Of a stretch of 64,000 bases of DNA, positions 60,982 through 64,000 are shown piece after piece. Each line of letters begins with the position of its first letter. The first letter of the stretch is position 1. The notes beneath the pieces are model-generated. The model was not told the DNA's origin and did no database searches. It saw only the letters and a list, made by a program, of their open reading frames with translations. The stretch is from BS150m-G50 sp964501185 [NCBI: uncultured Bacteroidia bacterium] (GTDB lineage Bacteria; CAIWAD01; BS150m-G50): contig CAZCRT010000003.1 of the NCBI GenBank assembly GCA_964501185.1, forward strand, positions 2,643 through 66,642. The letters are read 5' to 3'. The translations under genes were made by a program, and so were the position numbers.

Positions 60982-61011
60982 CTATCAAAAACAAGATGCT
61001 GTGGCCATGCC

Positions 61012-62949
61012 ATGAACTCAGATAACCACCCGATTTCCATCTTACACAGACTGCGGCGACGGGTACGACAGAAGCAGGAAATTGGTCACCCGAACCGGTT
61101 TACGCACAATATGTCGACCGGGCTGAGTTCAGAGAATCTGTCGGATAACTCCATTGAGCAGCGTCTTCAAAGCTATGTGGCACAGATTCCTTTCGCGGAT
61201 TCGAACTTCAGGGAACTGATAACTCAACCTGACCGGGAAGGAATTCTGCGCTCAGCTGATACCGCTCGCGATCATCACTTTGAACTTCTGGGGAGTGGGC
61301 CGGTTAAATTCGGGCACAACATCGACTGGCACAGAGAGTCTGTAACAGGTTTCCGGTGGAACCCGAATGTTCTGTACAGCCGGGTAAACGCACTTACACC
61401 ACCCGGTTCTGATATCAAACACCCCTGGGAGCTGAGTCGTTGCCAGCATTTCTCTGCTCTGGGGCTTGCCTGGCAGCTTACCGACGATGAGGGCTATCTC
61501 CGTGAATATGTGAATGAAACTGTTGACTGGATCTCAAGCAACCGGGTGGGGTACGGGGTTAACTGGGTTTGTGCAATGGAGGTGGCTATCCGTGCAGTCA
61601 ACTGGCTGGCCGGATACTCACTCCTGCAGGAGGCTCTGCAAAAAAGTGAGCATACCCGGTTTCGCAGGGAGTTGACGCTAAGTCTCTGGGAACATGCCCG
61701 GTTCATCAGCACCCATCTCGAGTGGAACGGCCCTTATGCCACAAAACGTGCCAATCACTTCCTGGCCGATCTGACAGGGCTCTTCACCCTGGCTGTTTTG
61801 TTTTCCGACACTGCACAGGGTGGTCGCTGGTTGAAGTTTGCCCGGCGTTATCTGGAAGTGGAGATGGCACGGCAGGTACTGGACGATGGTGTTCATTTTG
61901 AACGTGCCACAAGTTATCATCGTCTCTGTCTGGAGATGTTCCTCTGGTGCTGGAGTCTCGGTAAAGGCGCGGGAGTTCATTTCAGTGATGCTTACCAGCA
62001 GCGCTTGTGGAAAATGCAGGAGTTTGTCCGGGCTTATATTCGCCCCGATGGATCGGCCCCTGTCTGTGGAGATAATGATGACGGCCGCCTGCTCTACTCC
62101 GGCGCCAGTGAAATCAAAGATCATCGTTATCTGAGCTCCCTGACGACAACCGATGTGCCCAATGTGGACCGGATACTGCTGGCTGGAAGCACAACGCCAC
62201 AGCCCGAACAGCAGAACACCGGTTCGATATCTTCAGCTTTCAGGACAGCGGGATACTATTTCCTTAATGGCTCCGGTTACTCCCTGATGATCCGGGCGGG
62301 CGCACTGGCACATAACGGAACACATGCTCACTGTGACCAGTTGTCCTTCGAGTTAACCCTGGGAACGGAGTCTGTCTTTGTCGATCGTGGCAGTTATGTC
62401 TATACATCGGATGTTGAGATGCGTAACCGTTATCGTGGCACAACTGCCCACAATGTACTTTCCCTGAATGGCGCCGGACAAAACCGACAACTCGGGAATG
62501 TGTTCGGTCTATATGATGATACACAGACTCAGGTGCTGAACATCTCCGGGCACACTCTTCAGGCCCGTCACACCGGTTTCAAGTCGCTCGCCCGTCCAGA
62601 TGTGGCACATACACGCACTTTTCTGATGGACCTGCCGGGGAACGGAATTGAGATCACTGATGAAATCGAGAGTGTACAGGATGGAGATATTGTCGAATGG
62701 TATTTCCATCTGGCGCCAGGCCTGACCTCTGAGCTGCTGGGTAACAGGATGACTGTGCGCAGGGGTGATAAAGCGATCTGCATTCTGGAATGCCCCGGTC
62801 AAACGAGCTTGAGAATCGAACGGTTTGATCACAGTCCTTCTTACGGCTACCTGCAGGAGGCCGCAACACTCTTTGTTACCAGGCGGATAGAGGATGGTGA
62901 CACCCCGTACAGGGGCCGGTTTCTCATCTCCTTTGGAGAAAACATATGA
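61012..62949 (+). CDS. Heparinase II/III family protein
   Basis: This 645-residue protein has two parts typical of heparinase II/III and alginate lyases: an all-helical toroid (about 90-370, KHPWELSRCQHFSALGLAWQL, WVCAMEVAIRAVNWL, NHFLADLTGLFTLAVLF, VLDDGVHFERATSYHRL) and a beta-sandwich (about 400-640). The catalytic tyrosine and histidines seem present in FERATSYHR and in HNGTHAHCDQLSFEL. No signal peptide is visible, which is common for members coded inside biosynthetic loci together with the two-domain oxidoreductase, where they may edit or trim the polymer. ATG 61012 gives the normal length. The next gene starts in its stop codon (ATGA). Confidence 0.88.
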   Translation: MNSDNHPISILHRLRRRVRQKQEIGHPNRFTHNMSTGLSSENLSDNSIEQRLQSYVAQIPFADSNFRELITQPDREGILRSADTARDHHFELLGSGPVKFGHNIDWHRESVTGFRWNPNVLYSRVNALTPPGSDIKHPWELSRCQHFSALGLAWQLTDDEGYLREYVNETVDWISSNRVGYGVNWVCAMEVAIRAVNWLAGYSLLQEALQKSEHTRFRRELTLSLWEHARFISTHLEWNGPYATKRANHFLADLTGLFTLAVLFSDTAQGGRWLKFARRYLEVEMARQVLDDGVHFERATSYHRLCLEMFLWCWSLGKGAGVHFSDAYQQRLWKMQEFVRAYIRPDGSAPVCGDNDDGRLLYSGASEIKDHRYLSSLTTTDVPNVDRILLAGSTTPQPEQQNTGSISSAFRTAGYYFLNGSGYSLMIRAGALAHNGTHAHCDQLSFELTLGTESVFVDRGSYVYTSDVEMRNRYRGTTAHNVLSLNGAGQNRQLGNVFGLYDDTQTQVLNISGHTLQARHTGFKSLARPDVAHTRTFLMDLPGNGIEITDEIESVQDGDIVEWYFHLAPGLTSELLGNRMTVRRGDKAICILECPGQTSLRIERFDHSPSYGYLQEAATLFVTRRIEDGDTPYRGRFLISFGENI

Positions 62950-64000
62950 ATGTATGCTTCACTTACCTGGGACCTCTGAAATACAGGGGAAGACTGTTCA
63001 AGCAGATCAGAACACTGCAACAGGCGGGACATGAATGTATGCTGATTCATGGGCGCACTGAGCCGGCAACGCCTGATTATTCAATATACAATTTTCCGGT
63101 GTCATCCATCCGGGTAATCCAGGAACGCGCCAAATTGCTGACGCTGGCAAGCCAGTTGAATTTCTGTCGTAAGGCTGCAAGATTGATTGAGCAGAGTGAT
63201 GCGGAGGCTGTTGTCTGTGTGGCGCTCACCAGTGCGTTATCAGGCGCTCTGGCAAAGAAACGCAATCCCCGACTGCGCTATATCTTCGACAGCAATGAAC
63301 TGGAACTGGAAAGCTACAGTTCCAGAGTGAAGCAAATTGTGTGGGGGAAAATACAGAATCATATTCTGGGTTTTCCTGATATAGTGATGCACGCTGAGCA
63401 ACACCGGTTGAATTACTTCCACGAAACTTACCGGACACAGGCTCGTCCTTTTCTGCTGGAGAACCTGCCATTTTTCCGTGAGACAATTCCGCAGCATGAC
63501 CGGTCGAAAGCAATCCGCTGTGTGTACGTAGGCGGATTCATGCCACAGCGTCATTGTGAGGAGATGCTGGAGGCTTTTTCGGAGCCGACAATGCTGGAGG
63601 GTGTAACTTTCGACATGGTCGGTTTCTACGGGCGCCAGAGCTATGAAAAGACAATCACACAGTTGCTGAACAGGATCAACAGTGATCGGATTCGCATTCT
63701 ACCGCCTGTATCACATACTGACATGTATGAACTACTGTCCCGTTATGACATCGGACTGGCATTCTACCAGAACACTGACCTGAATAACTACTACTGCGCT
63801 CCCAACAAAGTGTATGATTACCTCCAGATGGGTATACCGGTTATTACCAATAATTACCCGGGATTGCTCGATATAGTTGGCAGGAACAGGACAGGTGTCT
63901 GCCTGCCCCGGGTGGACGCAGAGCATATTCAAACCGCTGTCAGAACTATCGAAGCGGATGATTTGTATCACAATATTACTGAGGACATCCGTAACCGGTA
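62946..64000 (+). CDS. Glycosyltransferase (GT-B), 3' end outside window
   Basis: The frame is open from ATG 62946 to the window end (351 residues seen), starting in the stop codon of the heparinase-like gene (ATGA). It has the layout of a family 4 glycosyltransferase: N-terminal NVCFTYLGPLKYRGRLFKQI, the middle RYIFDSNELELESYSS, and a donor domain with IRCVYVGGFMPQRHCEEML, SRYDIGLAFYQNTDLNNYYCAPNKVYDYLQMGIPVITNNYPGL, the N-K-V-Y-D-Y motif of the donor site. It should add a sugar in the same pathway. The C-terminal end is missing because the window stops, not because the gene is broken. Confidence 0.85.
   Translation, partial: MNVCFTYLGPLKYRGRLFKQIRTLQQAGHECMLIHGRTEPATPDYSIYNFPVSSIRVIQERAKLLTLASQLNFCRKAARLIEQSDAEAVVCVALTSALSGALAKKRNPRLRYIFDSNELELESYSSRVKQIVWGKIQNHILGFPDIVMHAEQHRLNYFHETYRTQARPFLLENLPFFRETIPQHDRSKAIRCVYVGGFMPQRHCEEMLEAFSEPTMLEGVTFDMVGFYGRQSYEKTITQLLNRINSDRIRILPPVSHTDMYELLSRYDIGLAFYQNTDLNNYYCAPNKVYDYLQMGIPVITNNYPGLLDIVGRNRTGVCLPRVDAEHIQTAVRTIEADDLYHNITEDIRNR

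Noticed and set aside
22575-63971. TGTATCAC as DnaA boxes
   Set aside because: The DnaA box is TTATNCACA; the octamer differs in order and is spread evenly over 40 kb rather than clustered.
1-64000. CRISPR array, prophage, integrase or restriction system
   Set aside because: I found no evenly spaced direct-repeat array of 24-40 bp with spacers, and no integrase, capsid, or restriction gene. The MITE arms are irregular and separated by kilobases.

Overview
The window is bacterial chromosome of roughly balanced base composition. Gene content points to the FCB group (Bacteroidota and relatives such as Marinimicrobia or KSB1-type lineages). The clues are TonB-dependent receptors with an N-terminal carboxypeptidase-like domain, a receptor followed by a DUF4249 lipoprotein, two secreted proteins with a type IX (Por) C-terminal sorting domain, and a DUF4159/DUF4175 pair. 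No rRNA is present, so the phylum is an inference. The only RNA gene seen is a tRNA-Leu(UAG).

Layout. 0-2 kb: two tandem paralogous outer-membrane barrel proteins separated by an intrinsic terminator. 2-9 kb (minus): TonB receptor plus DUF4249 lipoprotein, then a second TonB-type receptor preceded by a glycine-rich lipoprotein. 9-14.8 kb (minus): HDOD protein, pentapeptide-repeat potassium channel, CPA2/Kef antiporter, DUF454 protein, flavin reductase. 15-22 kb (minus): secreted FG-GAP/PKD/LamG protein, ATP-grasp enzyme, SlyD-like isomerase, small wHTH and NTF2-like pair, and a DEAD-box helicase with an elaborate folded leader. 22.4-26 kb (plus): tRNA-Leu, then tig-clpP-clpX. 26-31 kb (minus): two GNAT acetyltransferases, two nitronate monooxygenases, a hemolysin III protein and a methyltransferase. 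31-38 kb (minus): storage-polysaccharide operon GH57-galT-glgA-glgC-methyltransferase. 38-45 kb (plus): SurA-like foldase, 5'-nucleotidase-type phosphoesterase, DUF4159 and a 1138-residue DUF4175 protein. 45-47 kb (minus): a second type IX cargo protein. 47-64 kb: an extracellular-polysaccharide locus on both strands (sugar aminotransferase, beta-helix lipoprotein, glycosyltransferases, Wzx flippase, pyruvyl transferase, nitroreductase, WecB epimerase, Wzy polymerase, two-domain oxidoreductase, heparinase-like enzyme, and a glycosyltransferase cut by the window end).

Three DNA- or RNA-level signals are not explained by the genes. (1) The octamer TGTATCAC occurs at least 23 times between 22.6 and 64 kb, on both strands and in all reading frames, and was not found in the first 22.5 kb; it resembles an uptake-sequence- or Chi-like genomic signal. 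(2) A family of intergenic MITE-like elements ends in GGGGTCGGACC, with one complete palindromic copy and several single arms. (3) The helicase leader contains nested perfect stems that bury its ribosome-binding site. In addition, two genes (the two-domain oxidoreductase and the DUF4159 protein) have no ATG, GTG or TTG where their N-terminus should begin, and both have in-frame ATC codons there.
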